64,000 nucleotides of DNA from Lactuca virosa (Eukaryota; Streptophyta; Magnoliopsida; Asterales; Asteraceae): contig CAKMRJ010005634.1 in assembly GCA_928212115.1 (NCBI GenBank), positions 177,037,270-177,101,269 of the forward strand, written 5' to 3'. Numbering within the stretch: position 1 is the first letter of the stretch; every line of letters begins with the position of its first letter. The position numbers and the translations under genes are program-made. The notes beneath the pieces are model-generated. The model saw only the letters and a program-made list of their open reading frames with translations. It was not told the DNA's origin and did no database searches. Of the stretch, positions 11,174 to 22,204 are shown piece by piece.

Positions 11174-11797
11174 CTATCGGCGACGAGAACTACTAGAGTG
11201 AATTCTTGATTCCGACAGAAGGCGTTCTATGTCCCTCACACGCCTGTCAGATCTTACTTGCTGAGCTCGAAGTTCCCTGACTTCAGCTTGGGTTCCAACA
11301 AGTTCTCTCTGCAGAGCTGCATTGTGGACCAGAGTCCGTTCATGAGCAGACTCTAGTTGGCGAATGTGGACTGTGTTAACGCCAGAGTTGGCGTCAATCT
11401 CCATGACTCGGTCGATAGCGGCTCGACCCTGTTCGGTGTTCCGGGAAATCCTATGAACCATGATGGGTAGGACCCTGTCAGCTGAACCTCCCTCAGTGAG
11501 GTTGTAGAAGCTTTTGTCTCCATTGTAGGGGATGGGTTGACTCTGTTCCTGACTCCATCTATTCAAGTTTGTGGCCCACAGAGGTGTGGGTCCTTGAAAT
11601 GCTGGTCGAGGGTTTGGGTCATGAGCAGCTGGGGGTAGATTGTTGACTTCTGGTTCTGAGTCAGAACTATCAGAAAAGTCTTCAGCTTCGTGATCATCCA
11701 AAGGAATTGGGTGATCATTCTCTGGCTCTTCTCCGAGCCATCCAGCATTGTCGTGGTTAGGGTAGTACGGGTCGTTGTGGGGATGGAATCCAGCCAT
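11174..11797 (-). CDS. Extra 207-aa ORF between primer site and gag of Gypsy B
   Basis: A complete ORF in the same sense as gag-pol, about 675 bases after the primer site and 370 bases before gag. The N-terminal 60 residues are acidic (DHPIPLDDHEAEDFSDSSDS, then EPEVNN), the middle is Pro/Gln-rich with WATNLNRWSQEQSQPIPYNGD, and residues about 125-195 have the charge and Leu/Ala/Gln pattern of a coiled coil (LESAHERTLVHNAALQREL, then AEVRELRAQQ). The end is Ser/Arg-rich. There are no Cys clusters, membrane segments or catalytic motifs. It is intact although gag and pol are broken. I do not recognise a family. It may be an additional ORF of this Gypsy lineage, with an oligomerising role suggested only by the coiled coil. 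Confidence 0.75.
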   Translation of the reverse strand: MAGFHPHNDPYYPNHDNAGWLGEEPENDHPIPLDDHEAEDFSDSSDSEPEVNNLPPAAHDPNPRPAFQGPTPLWATNLNRWSQEQSQPIPYNGDKSFYNLTEGGSADRVLPIMVHRISRNTEQGRAAIDRVMEIDANSGVNTVHIRQLESAHERTLVHNAALQRELVGTQAEVRELRAQQVRSDRRVRDIERLLSESRIHSSSSRRR

Positions 11798-12471
11798 GAT
11801 ATCTACGCGAGAAAAGGGATATAAGAAGAAATTAATAGACGTACTAACTAAGATAATTATAAGATGATCTTTATCAGTTACTTCAATACTTGTTTAGTGC
11901 ATACCAGTTATATGTACTCAGGACAAGATAGACCTTCGAATAAGTGACCCTAACTCTAAGCCCACAACCAAACAAGGAACAAGAAGTAAAGCAAAGATTC
12001 ACAGATTCTAAGTCTATGACGTCCTAGGTTCATATAACCTTAGTGTATCCACTCAGCAACTATTGACCTACTGATAAAGACCTTTTTAGCTTTCAGATAA
12101 GTAATTATAGTAACACAAAATACCCCTATGGTATTTCATTGTGGTAATGTTAGTAAGTTTTTAGACTTGTTTCCATATCACAACCATTCTTGGGCATATG
12201 CTAATCACTCCTCGGACCAGCATAGTTGATCAGGCTATGCCACTCCCAGGACTGACCATATATCCCCGAGCTTACTTGTGATATTCAACAATCGTAATAC
12301 TTTTGTTTTTGTCGTTGTGACACTGATTTTAGTATGAATGCAGGCATGTATACTTAATTAAATATTTTATTATTTAAAAGTATAAACTCTTGGTCAGAGT
12401 ATTTTAATCCCATTGTATTTATAGTCTGTATATCTTTTATGGGTTGATATACTCAATTCACTATAAACAAT
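11798..12471 (-). other. Non-coding leader of Gypsy B
   Basis: No convincing ORF between the primer site and the extra ORF. It contains CCACAACCAAACAAGGAAC at 11962-11980, a 19-base string also present in the LTRs of Gypsy G (27184, 27444, 55129). Confidence 0.7.
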
Positions 12472-12483
12472 GCTCTGATACCA
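12472..12483 (-). other. Primer-binding site of Gypsy B
   Basis: The minus strand reads TGGTATCAGAGC, the initiator-methionine tRNA type, three bases after the end of the 5' LTR. This fixes the orientation and the lower LTR boundary. Confidence 0.95.
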
Positions 12484-14393
12484 ATCTGTCACACCCCAAA
12501 ACCAAGAACGACGGAAACGTTCAGGGGTGGAGCACGTCATGTAAAGTATCATAACAGTGCAAAGTAGTAAACAAGAAACAACATCATCCATTGCATTAAA
12601 AGTAAAGTTTTAATACATGAGTGCTCTTTCATTGTAATAAGACACCAAAATATGTAAACAAAATAAAGACGAGTCTTGTCTGTGCTCCGTCTTCTCAAAA
12701 CCCTGGTCATCGTACCTGTCTACTGGTGACCTGAGAATACAAATTATTTTGAAAGTGTAGATCAGCATAAAGGTGGTGAATTCATAAGTATTATGGTGTC
12801 ATTGATTCGGAAATCTGTTATGAAAGACTTGTAAATGTTTAATGAAACATTTAGTATAAGTGTGAAAACCCTAGAAAATCCCATATTTCCTACTAGTATA
12901 AAAAGTAGTCTTCTACCAAGACCCGAATGCTTTGAAGGTTTGCATTTTCTGTATCAATGAAGATTTTTCCCCTATACAACTATTATTATTAAAATATAGT
13001 CTACCTTTTCGTTTATGTGAATGTGTCACAAAATAAAAGTAATAGGGAAAATTATATAATCATTGAAATCGTATCCTTTTGCCTTAGGATAATCACGGCG
13101 TGGAAACTCGCCGAACAGTACAACCGAGAACATCCGTCGATGAACAGGTCCCGCTGTAGCTAGCAGCCAGGTGTAGGATGGTCAGTCCCGTATAGTATAT
13201 ATATAGTATTTCTCTCTGTATAGATATAGTATTTCTCTCTGGATAACATGTAATAGTATCTCTTCATATAGTAGTATAGACTCATGAATGAACTGACTCT
13301 TGTGTAATTCCTTGTAATAGGAATAGTAATTTGTATCCCCTAAAGTATACCTATAATAGTTTATTGGAATGTAAATTGAATGTCCAAGTAGGTTTATACA
13401 CCCTTGCTACTCAAGAGTGTTGGAATTGAAGAAAGAATGAAAGCTCTCATATCTATACATATATACATGAAGCATAAGTGTATATATATGGTTTTTAACA
13501 GTAAATTGAAAGAGGTTTTGTAAAACATTTAAGAGTTTTGAACAATAAATAATAATGACTTGATGTCAGTTTATAAAATAATTCAAAAGTAATTTGTTGA
13601 TAACAAAGTAAAAATAACTGAAAAGCATTGTATTTATCACATTTTGAAGTATGTGAAATCAGTTGTTTGAAAACACAGTTATAAATCACATGTGATTGAT
13701 TCTATAACTTCCTGTTTTCTACTTGTATCCCCCCCCCCCATGAAAGAATTTAAAATCATTTAAAAGATTGATTAAAGGGGTATGAACTCACCTGTAGTGA
13801 GTGGTTTGGATGAACGGAATGGATAGGATGCTAGGTGTCAAGTGAAGACTTGTACACACACAAAGATCCTAGTTAACATATAATCACACATATATGTATC
13901 CAATTAGTCATTTAAACAACTAATTAACCATGTTAAGACATCCTAGGACATGATTTACACTTTATTTAAGTGTTACAAGTACTAAGGATTGCATCTAAGT
14001 GTTGTAGAACATTGCTATTAAGTTTAGGGTTCAAGGGTAAACTCCCTTGGAGTTTACGGTTTGGTGACCATAACTCATTGAGTTTACGGTCGTAAACCCA
14101 TGAGTTTACGTCCGTAAACTCATGGTACTTTGACCATTTTGTGTTTTGAAGCCATAAAGATCATAAGAAGCATTCCTACTTCATGTTTAAGCCTTAGGAA
14201 GAGATTAGGGCACCATTTCACTCCTTTAGGGAGTTTACGGTCCTTGGACCACTTCTCCTTGGGTTTACGGCCATAAACCCAAATGGTTTATGGTCTTTTG
14301 ATGTTTTCAAGTACTAAGCACATCAAGGAAGGGGTCTAGGCTAGTTTCCAAGGCTTGGTAAGGGACTAGGGCCACTTTGGCCCCTTTGTTAGG

Positions 14394-14426
14394 GTTTACG
14401 GTCCAAGAACATCTTGGACCGTAAAC
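14394..14426 (-). repeat. Perfect 15-bp inverted repeat in LTR B
   Basis: GTTTACGGTCCAAGA and TCTTGGACCGTAAAC are exact inverse complements with a 3-base spacer. It is part of a wider set of GTTTACGG / CCGTAAAC words between 14050 and 14430. Confidence 0.9.
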
Positions 14427-14768
14427 ACCTTTGATCTTGTGTTTCTTGGGTGTTTTCTTGATGATTAGAAGTGTAACAAGTCTTATAATACACTAGGGTA
14501 AGAGTACTTACTAGGTAGAAGCTTGAAAAGGTGCTAAAAGTCTAAGAACACTAGTGTGTGTTCTTGGTGGAACTTGAAGATCTACACTTTTGGAATGATT
14601 TCACGGATGAAATCATGTAAGATCACTAGATTAAGTGAGAAATCAACTTTTTAGGGATAGAAACACTTACAAAGTTGAATATCAAGAAGAAAAGTTGGAT
14701 GATACTTGAGAGGATTTGAGTTTGGATCTTGAAAATGTGAAAAAGTGGTAAATAATGACTAAGTGTCA

Positions 14769-14833
14769 TATTTATACCCCCTTTTTAGGGTTTACGGCCG
14801 TAAACACCTTTGTTTAGGCCGTAAACTCCAAAC
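14769..14833 (-). promoter_or_regulatory. LTR promoter of Gypsy B with 16-bp palindrome
   Basis: The minus strand has TATAAATA at 14776-14769. Just upstream lies the perfect palindrome GTTTACGGCCGTAAAC (14790-14805), and a further GGCCGTAAAC (14817-14826) that lacks its partner arm. The same words stand upstream of the TATA box in LTR E. Promoter role is inferred. Confidence 0.6.
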
Positions 14834-15017
14834 TCTTGGAGTTTTGGGACATTATTGTTGCACAATAAACCCTAGGGCATCCTCTCTCCTGTTATCTCCT
14901 GAAGTACTAACTTCTAAACACTCAAACTTACTACAGAAAGCTTGAAAGTTAGCAGAAACTGTTCTGACTTCTATTGAAGTGAATGGTTGTACAGAATAGA
15001 AATTTAGGGTTGTCACA

Positions 15018-15120
15018 TAGGGTTCTTCATGTGTTCATAATGTTGTATATCTAATAGAAAAACATAGATCCAATTCTAGGGTTGCATGCACACATAGGAT
15101 TGTTTGTATAAAACCCATCA
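15018..15120 (+). repeat. Remnant of the 5' LTR of Copia C
   Basis: Matches the last 107 bases of the 3' LTR (22098-22204), from TAGGGTT to the CCCA(A/T)CA end, and is followed by the primer site. The missing part lies on the far side of Gypsy B. Confidence 0.88.
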
Positions 15121-15121
15121 G

Positions 15122-15133
15122 TGGTATCAAAGC
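15122..15133 (+). other. Primer-binding site of Copia C
   Basis: TGGTATCAAAGC, one mismatch from the initiator-methionine type TGGTATCAGAGC, one base after the LTR end. Confidence 0.9.
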
Positions 15134-15701
15134 CATTGGTTTTGTTGTTTTCAATTAGTTTATACAAAAGTACGAATTGGACAATTAGGGTTTATGGCCA
15201 ATAAATCCTAGGAGGCAAGATTTCGAAATTGGGGTTCTTGAACCCTAAATTTCGAAAATTGATAATGGTTTTTCAAACCCTTTCCTTAGCCCCCAAGATT
15301 TCGAAATCTAGGGTTTGCAAACCCTAGGGTTTCGATTTTAGCCTCCTCCCGAAGATAAGATCCTAAATTTTAGGGATTAGGATAATACCTTATCTTGTAA
15401 TTATCTTTTAAGTGTTTAAAATATGGTAATTAAAGATTTAGAATTATCTCATCCCATATTTTCGATTTTAGGGGATTTAAGGGATTAGGATAAATTAATT
15501 GTTTAATTTAAAAGATAATCCTTTAAGATTTGATAATTAAAATAAATTGTTTATTTCAAGGATAATTATTAAATCAAGAGAGTTTTAATATTTAAAAATT
15601 TTAAATTAAAAGGTTTAAAATTCGAAAATTTTAAATTGAAATTAAAACCCTAGTGTTTTAAAATGTTTAAAATACACCCTATACTATTATAATATTACAA
15701 G

Positions 15702-15703
<2 letters not shown>

Positions 15704-15756
<53 letters not shown>
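15704..15756. repeat. (TA)n microsatellite
   Basis: About 26 uninterrupted TA units in the leader of Copia C. The same place in Copia A (about 1395-1415) has only a short AT-rich stretch, so the run expanded in C. Confidence 0.98.
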
Positions 15757-15757
<1 letters not shown>

Positions 15758-16057
15758 CTTAAAATGCTAGTCTTACCGTTATTAAGCCTCATTCACGAAG
15801 CCAATCTATAAGGAGGGTATAGGGTTATGGCCTATAAAATGGCCGTTTAATGGGTGTCCACTCTCACCCACCGCTTCCTTGATTGGTGGAGGGTCGTTAG
15901 CCGAACGGGTAGGATAGGGTAAACCTTTCCTCATTAAAAGTATAATGAACTATAAAAATAACTAAATGTTTTTACAAACAATTCCCAATCTTAGTTATTT
16001 TAGGAAAATTGAATTGGTGCAATTCCATGAAATTACACTTTGCACCCTTGCTAGGAC

Positions 16058-16093
16058 GTTAGTGGAGCGCGTGTGGTTAACCGTCACACTAAT
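16058..16093 (+). other. Leader hairpin 1 of Copia C
   Basis: The arms GTTAGTG and CACTAAT pair with one G-U. The loop holds GGTTAACC. Counterpart of 1710-1743. Confidence 0.72.
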
Positions 16094-16140
16094 TGGATTC
16101 TAAGCATAGGTGGCAAAGGGTGACTCATTGTTTTTCATAG

Positions 16141-16176
16141 TTCGATGGAGCGTGTGTGGCTAACCGGCACATCGAA
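16141..16176 (+). other. Leader hairpin 2 of Copia C
   Basis: The arms TTCGATG and CATCGAA are perfect inverse complements. The counterpart at 1791-1826 has different but also pairing arms, which is compensatory change. Confidence 0.75.
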
Positions 16177-16541
16177 TAGGTGACTGTAACAATGAGGGCA
16201 CCATGTATATTTGCCTGGTTATTCACACCCACTTTGTGATCCTCGGCATCCTAGTCACAAACTAGAGGGGCACATCGAGATTTAAACATGCCATTGAAAA
16301 GTTCAATGAATCTTAAAAGATATAGGAGTTTTCAATACATTTAAAACTTAGGTTTAATTTGTTTTTCATGGTGAAGAATTAGTGAATCGTCATTCACTTA
16401 CCTTCAAATTATTTACCTGTTAGATTACGGCATCCCTCTTCTAATTTATAAATAATATTGTTGGATCCTAGCCCTAATTTCTCATTTGGGTGTTTAATTG
16501 GGGATTCATTTCTAATCAAACTTTGTTCTTTTCCTTTTCAG

Positions 16542-17409
16542 ATGTCGAGCAACAACAACAACAACGCTTCTGGTTCAAACTCCTCTGGCACATTCTCACT
16601 CATGAACTTGTGTGGGAGAGTGGTCTTCGATGGGACCAATTTCAACAATTGGATCCGCAACATTTGCATGATCACTCGCTACGAAGACAAGAGTATGTCC
16701 TTGATGAGAAGCTAAAGGAGATTGACATCAACACTGCCACTGCTGAAGAGATCGCGGCCTTTGAGGCCCACGAGCGTGATGCCACGAAAGTCCATTGCAT
16801 CATGCTAGCGACTATGAGTGCAGAACTCCAGAAGTCCTATGAGGACATGTACCCCTATGAAATGCATCAGGACTTGCTGGACCGGTACCACCAAAGCGCA
16901 AGGCAGGAAAGGTACGGGATCATCACTTCGATGATCACTACCAAAATGAGTGATGGAGAGTCCCTCACTGCCCATCTACAAAAGATGCAGAGATATGTCG
17001 ATCGCCTGCTAAAGCTAAATGTTAACTTTGATGAAGAGCTGGCAATTGACATCATCCTTCACTCCTTGCCTCCCTGCTATAGCCAGTTCCGCATGACCTA
17101 CCACATGAACAAGGAGGAGGTCTCTTTGAGCAAGCTTCAGGGCTTGTTGAGGACTGCTGAGAGCAACCTCAAGGACAAATCTGTTGCACCAACTCCAACT
17201 CCCACTGTTGCCCCTGTCTTGGCAATAGGACAAGGGAAGGGTAAGAAGAGGAAGGCTCCCTCAAAGAGCCACTACAAGGAAAAGTCCCAAGATGGTACCT
17301 CTTCTAGTGGAACAAAGTTGGTTCTGCTAAACCCAACTCTAACCCTAAGGAGGCAGAGTGCCACCACTGCCACAAGATAGGGCATTGGAAGAGAAGCTGC
17401 CCAGAATAT
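16542..17409 (+). pseudogene. Gag of Copia C
   Basis: The ATG at 16542 opens MSSNNNNNASGSNSSGTFSL, followed by a capsid-type domain (GRVVFDGTNFNNWIRNI). A one-base loss near 16692 shifts the frame; the capsid continues with EYVLDEKLKEIDINT and ends with SKLQGLLRTAE. A Lys-rich linker follows (GKGKKRKAPSKSHYKEK). A second frameshift near 17315 precedes the zinc knuckle at about 17353-17400 (Cys-His-His-Cys type, CHHCHKIGHWKRSC). The start was chosen because the upstream in-frame ATG (16458) adds non-gag residues read from the leader. Confidence 0.92.
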
Positions 17410-18788
17410 TTGCAGGCTATCAAGGATGGGAAGATCAAGCCGTCATTCGCAGGTATTTACACTATCAAATCTAATGATTCATCGCATGCTATTTCTTGGG
17501 TTCTTGATACAGGATGTGGTTTTCACATATGTTCTGATTTGAAGGGACTAAGAAGAAATAGGGATATGGAGCATGGAAGGATGAATCTGATCATGGGAAA
17601 CAGAAGATCGTCGCCTGTCACCAATATTGTAGTATATTCCTTAGTGCTTAGTAATGGATTAGGTTTAGATTTACATAATTGTTGCTATTCGCCAGATATG
17701 GCAAGAAACATCATTTCATTTCATGGTTTATATAGACAAGGATTTAGATATGCATTTGATAATGAAAAGGGTTCTATTTATGCTTATCTTAATAGTGTTT
17801 TATATTTTGAAGCATTGCCTTGTAATGGAATATATGAGACTGTGATGGTTGTAGATAACTTAGGAAATGATGTTTTGTGTGTTGATTCTTCCAATAGTAT
17901 GGATAAGGAATGCTTGTGGCATTCTCGTCTTGGACATGTCAACAAGAAATGCATAGCCCAACTCCAAAAGGATGGAGTGTTGGAGTCGTTCGACCTTAGG
18001 GACGATGACGTGTGCGAGTCTTTTTACTTGGAAAGATAACCAAGTCACCCTTCACTAGCACTTGTGAAAGGGGTGAGGGTTTATTGGATCTCAAACATAC
18101 AGATGTGTGTGGACCCTTTAGATCCACCAGAAGGGACGCGAGCCGCTTCTATGTGACTTTCACTGATGATTATAACAGATATGGGTATATCTACTTAATC
18201 AGGCATAAGTTAGAAACCTTTGAAAAGTTCAAAGAGTTCAAGCAAGAAGTGGAGAATCAGTTGGGGAGGAAAATCAAGATGCTTCGATCTGATCGAGGTG
18301 GAGAGTACCTAAGTCTTGAATTCCACGACTACCTCAAGGAATGTCGAATTGTTTCGCAATTGGCGCCACCTAGGACACCACAGTTGAATGGTGTGGATGA
18401 GAGGCGTAATCGAACCTTGGTAGACATGGTTCGTTCCATGATGAGTCGTGCTTTGCTACCTATCTCATTATGGGGGTATGCTATAGAGACTGTCGCCCAT
18501 ATCCTTAACTTAGTCCCTACAAAGAAGGTTGCCAAAACACCTCACGAGATGTGGACAGGGAAAACTCCCTCGTTGGCACATATCAAGGTTTGGGGTTGCG
18601 AGGGTTTCGTAAGACGAGAGACTCACGACAAGCTCGAACCTCGTAGTAAGCGATGTATCTTCATCGGCTACCCGCAGAAGTCCTTTGGATATCTTTTCTA
18701 TAGACCGAGTGACAATGTTGTCTTCGTTGCGAGGATAGGGGCTTTCCGAGAACGAGATAAGCCAATGGGACAGTGGGAGGCAAATTGA
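17410..18788 (+). pseudogene. Protease and integrase of Copia C, frameshifted
   Basis: The protease shows SWVLDTGCGFHICSDLKGLR (active Asp-Thr-Gly at about 17505). The integrase zinc region begins WHSRLGHVNKK, but the last Cys of the HHCC set is Phe in CESFYLE, next to a frameshift in a T-run near 18020. The core follows: DLKHTDVCGPF, YVTFTDDYNRYGY, RSDRGGEYLS and NGVDERRNRT, holding the D, D and E of the catalytic triad. The GKTPSLAHIKVWGC region and IFIGYPQKSFGY close the C-terminal part. A frameshift near 18770 separates it from RT. Protease before integrase before RT is diagnostic of Copia. Confidence 0.93.
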
Positions 18789-20586
18789 TCTTGAAGAGCT
18801 TCAAGAGTCGAGCAATGAAGGAACCTCTAACACTGGCGCTCAACCTGAGGAGGAAACTCCAGTTGAAACAATTGACGAGTCCTTACCTCTTAGACGTTCT
18901 GAACGGGTTAGGGTTCAACCCCAGTTATATGGTTTTCATATTACTACAGAAGGGGATACGTATATTAGTGATAGTACACTAACAATGAATCTGGATGAAC
19001 CTAACAGCTATAAGGAAGCCGTGGCAGGCCCGGAGTCTGCGAAATGGAAAGAGGCTATGGACAGCGATATTCAGTCCATGTATGACAACCAAGTTTGGAA
19101 TTTGGTTGACAATGTACCAGGTCGTAAGACGGTCGGGTGCAAATAGATCTTCAAGAAGAAGACCGACATGGATGGAAACGTGCACACTTACAAGGCGCGA
19201 TTGGTTGCGAAGGGTTTCACTCAAACTCCTGGAGTTGACTATGATGAAACCTTCTCACCAGTTGTGAAGATAAAGTCTACTAGGGTGATGCTGGCCATTG
19301 CTGCATTTCATGACTATGAAATATGGCAGATGGATGTCAAAACCGCTTTCCTTAATGGGAAGTTGGCTGAGGATGTATACATGGCTCGGCCGGAGGGTTT
19401 TGTCAATGCGAAGCATCCCAATAGAGTGTGTAAGCTTGAGAAGTCCATTTATGGACTTAAGCAAGCGTCTCGCAGATGGAATCTTTGTTTCGATGAGAAA
19501 GTCAAAGAGTTTGGTTTTCTGAGAAGCGAAGATGAATCATGTGTATATGTCAAAGCCAGTGGGAATATAGTAAGCTTCCTCGTATTGTATGTCGATGACA
19601 TACTACTCAGAGGAAACGACATCCCCACGCTGCAGGAAGTAAAGTCCTGGCTTGGGAAGTGCTTCGCTATGAAGGACCTCAGAGAGGCTGCCTATATTCT
19701 GGGAATAAGGATAGTGAGAAAAAGAAGTAAGAGACCAATAGGACTTAGTCAGAATACTTACTTGGACAAGGTACTAAAACGTTTTAGTATGGAGAATTCA
19801 AAGAAGGGAGAGTTACCAATCCAAAGTAATGCCAAATTGAGTAAGACTCAAAGTCCGAGCACCGAAGTTGAGATACCAGAAATGAGCCGAGTACCTTACG
19901 CTTCCGCAGTTGGCTCAATCATGTACGTTATGACTTGTACTCGCCCTGATGTGGCCTTCACTTTGAGCATGGTCAACAGATATCAAGGGAACCCTGGCAA
20001 AGCACATTGGATCGCAGTCAAGAATATTCTTAAGTACCTTCGGAGGACCAAGGAATGGTTTCTAGTCCTCGGTGGGAGTGATGACTTAAGGGTGAAAGGG
20101 TATAGTGACGCCAGTTTTCAGACCGACAGGGACAACTACCGTTCGCAGTCGGGCTGGGTCTTTACCCTCAATGGAGGAGCAGTGACTTGGAAAAGTTCCA
20201 AACAGGAAACCGTAGCTGATTCAACGTGCGAATCAGAGTATATAGCGGCGAGCGAAGCGTCAAAGGAGGAGATATGGTTGAAGAACTTAATTGGAGACCT
20301 TGGGGTTGTGCCGACCATACGAGATCCTATGAAAATTTTCTGTGATAATGAAGGAGCGGTAGCCTTGACCAAGGAACCGAGGAATCCTGGCAGATCTCGA
20401 CATATCGACATAAAATATCACTTTATTCGACATTGGGTGGAAGAAGGACTCCTCCTAGTAAAGAGGGTATCGTCAGATGATAACCCAATAGATCCGCTTA
20501 CGAAGGGACTGAGTAGGGTTAAGCACTTGCAGCACGCTAGGAGCATCGTGCTGAAGGACGATATTAGTTTAGATAAGATAGTTTAG
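18789..20586 (+). pseudogene. RT and RNase H of Copia C, open from 19168
   Basis: From 18789 the frame reads RRSERVRVQPQ and EAVAGPESAKWKEAM, then hits one TAG at 19144. From 19168 (472 codons) it is open to the stop at 20586. RT marks: KARLVAKGFTQTPGVDYDETFSPV, split as KARLVAKGFTQ and DETFSPV, then WQMDVKTAFLNG, SIYGLKQASR and the catalytic YVDDILL at about 19588. RNase H marks: GYSDASFQTD, SSKQETVADSTCESEYIA, FCDNEGAVALTK and SRHIDIKYHFIR. The end NPIDPLTKGL is typical of Copia pol. The 19144 stop probably arose from a Trp codon by G to A change. Confidence 0.95.
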
Positions 20587-21414
20587 AAGCGTGTAATAGA
20601 TAAATTGTAATTAACATTCGATGATTAAATAAAAGAGTATTATTTATTAGTAATGTTACTGTCTTATGTTAATTGTTTACCTATTGTTTCATTTTGCATG
20701 TTTTGACTTCCTGAATAACAAGATTATTCAAAAGGTCCACAGTCGTTCATATGTTGGAAGTAGGTATGAATGAAGACTGTCATGAATTGGTGTGTAGATA
20801 GTCTAAAGAGTATTAGACATAGCAAAAGTTTGCTACAACGTTCATGAGTGCTTATGAACTTGATTTGAGGATTGGAATAAACCCATGCTTGCTGGAATCA
20901 CTTCATGGAATTCATCACGAGTGATCGCAAGACGATAATATCATATGGTCTTAAAACCTAGATATATGGTTTATTGTTTGCTCATTAGTTGTGCATTGAT
21001 AATGCGTAAACGCATCAGTAACTTGATGTTATAAAACGTATTGTTGTGTATGATTTGATTAGTGGATAGTAAATGCATATAAGTCAATGTTTATCTGTTC
21101 CTTTGTCCTAAGATGGTAAAAGCGATATCAGGGCCCCTCGATCATTTGATTTGACTTATGTGCCGGGCCCGGTCAGGACTGAATTGATTTGATCAATTAA
21201 TTTCTATGTGAAATGAATAAGAGATCGAGAAACAAACTGCTGGACAATAAGTATGACTATGTTCCATCTAATTGTTCGCACAATATATAGAACAGAGGAT
21301 TATACGATCCCTTATCTGAAGGACAGGTTATTGATAAGATCAAGAGTTTTGAGAACTGCGATTGCTAATCGGATTCAGAAGGTGCATTTGCATTTATAGT
21401 TATTAGACTTATCT
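20587..21414 (+). other. 3' non-coding region of Copia C
   Basis: No ORF. Shares long blocks with Copia A 5690-6512, including the palindrome ATCACGAGTGAT (20914-20925). Confidence 0.82.
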
Positions 21415-21425
21415 AAGTGGGAGAC
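21415..21425 (+). other. Polypurine tract of Copia C
   Basis: AAGTGGGAGAC directly before the 3' LTR; identical to that of Copia A. Confidence 0.92.
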
Positions 21426-22204
21426 TGTTGGATTAGTGTCTAAGTCCATAACTATATTTGGTATGTACTTGATCCGGTTGTGCATGTTCCTTTTGGGTTA
21501 CCTTCACCAAAGCAACTTGACTGGAGGAATAATATAGAAAGAGGTGATTATGGTTTATTAATGTATTATAAGACTAATATATTAAAAGAGAAATCATATT
21601 TGTTTAATCAACATTGGTCAATAATTAATTAAGAATTAGTTTTGTGATCAAAAGAAGTTAATTGAAGTTAAGGGGCTGAACTATAATTATGTGATAGTTA
21701 CAATGTTGGGCAAGGAAACCATAATAGATAGGGTGGACGAATTCTAGGGATAAAGCCTTAAGAATTTATCCATGATAGGGATTCTAGAATTATCCTTGGG
21801 CTTCTTGGTGGATAAGTAATCAGATAAGGATAACCATTGAAACCCTAATTCCTACACCTATATAAAGGACCCCTAAGCATGGGAATTTCGGCCACTTGAA
21901 CCCTATAAGTCCTAGAGCCGAAATTATCCTCTCTCCTCTCTCTCTTGTTTCCTCCAATTGCTATTGGTGTTTGTGATTCATTAGAGGCACAACACTTGAG
22001 GTGCTAAAGTTCTCAAGGCTTCAAGATCTTCAATCAACAACAAGGTAAACATCTAGATCTGATTTGTGATGTTAATTTCGATTATATACACTATATCTAG
22101 GGTTAGGAAGTCTTGGATGAATTGCATGTACAATAGAGAAACCTAGATCAAAGCATTAGGGTTTGCATGAGCACATATGATGTTCTTTTGGCTCAAACCC
22201 AACA
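21426..22204 (+). repeat. 3' LTR of Copia C
   Basis: TGTTGGA...CCCAACA, 779 bp, the intact LTR of this element. A likely TATA box (TATATAAAG) lies at 21859-21867. Its start matches the LTR of Copia A, its middle is largely different, and its last part is recognisably related. Confidence 0.95.

Larger units (their letters stand above)
7276..15017 (-). mobile_element. Gypsy B: Ty3/Gypsy element, 3' end outside window
   Basis: Read on the minus strand, this holds a 2.5-kb 5' LTR (15017-12487), a primer site, an extra ORF, gag, protease-RT, RNase H and the start of integrase. Gene order PR-RT-RH-IN is that of Ty3/Gypsy. Integrase is cut at 7276 by Copia A, so the rest and the 3' LTR lie beyond the window start. 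The upper end (15017) sits inside the 5' LTR of Copia C, which identifies C as the target. Pol carries frameshifts, so the element is not autonomous. Confidence 0.94.
12487..15017 (-). repeat. 5' LTR of Gypsy B
   Basis: On the minus strand it starts TGTGACAACCC and ends GGGGTGTGACA, 2531 bp. The lower end abuts the primer site. The upper end abuts TAGGG of the Copia C LTR, at the same point as 22098 in the intact C LTR. It is related to solo LTR E: the match includes the end motif, a poly-C run (13729-13739 here, poly-G at about 49744 in E), and the segment 13740-13930. About 13000-13730 is very AT-rich with no gene. Confidence 0.92.
15134..16541 (+). other. Non-coding leader of Copia C
   Basis: A 1.4-kb leader without an ORF of its own. 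It carries a (TA)n run at 15704-15756 and conserved blocks at 15765-15925, 16058-16180 and 16425-16450 shared with Copia A. Such a long leader suggests regulated translation or packaging signals. This is inference. Confidence 0.8.
15018..22204 (+). mobile_element. Copia C: LTR retrotransposon with readable gag-pol
   Basis: Plus-strand Ty1/Copia element: remnant of the 5' LTR (15018-15120), primer site, long leader, gag-PR-IN-RT-RH in Copia order, 3' non-coding region, purine tract and full 3' LTR (21426-22204). Gypsy B inserted into its 5' LTR, so most of that LTR lies beyond the left edge of the window. The coding region carries four frameshifts and one internal stop. It inserted into LTR D' just after a word matching ACCATGCATG of family D; the expected target duplication at its right side is CATGC (22205-22209). 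Confidence 0.94.
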
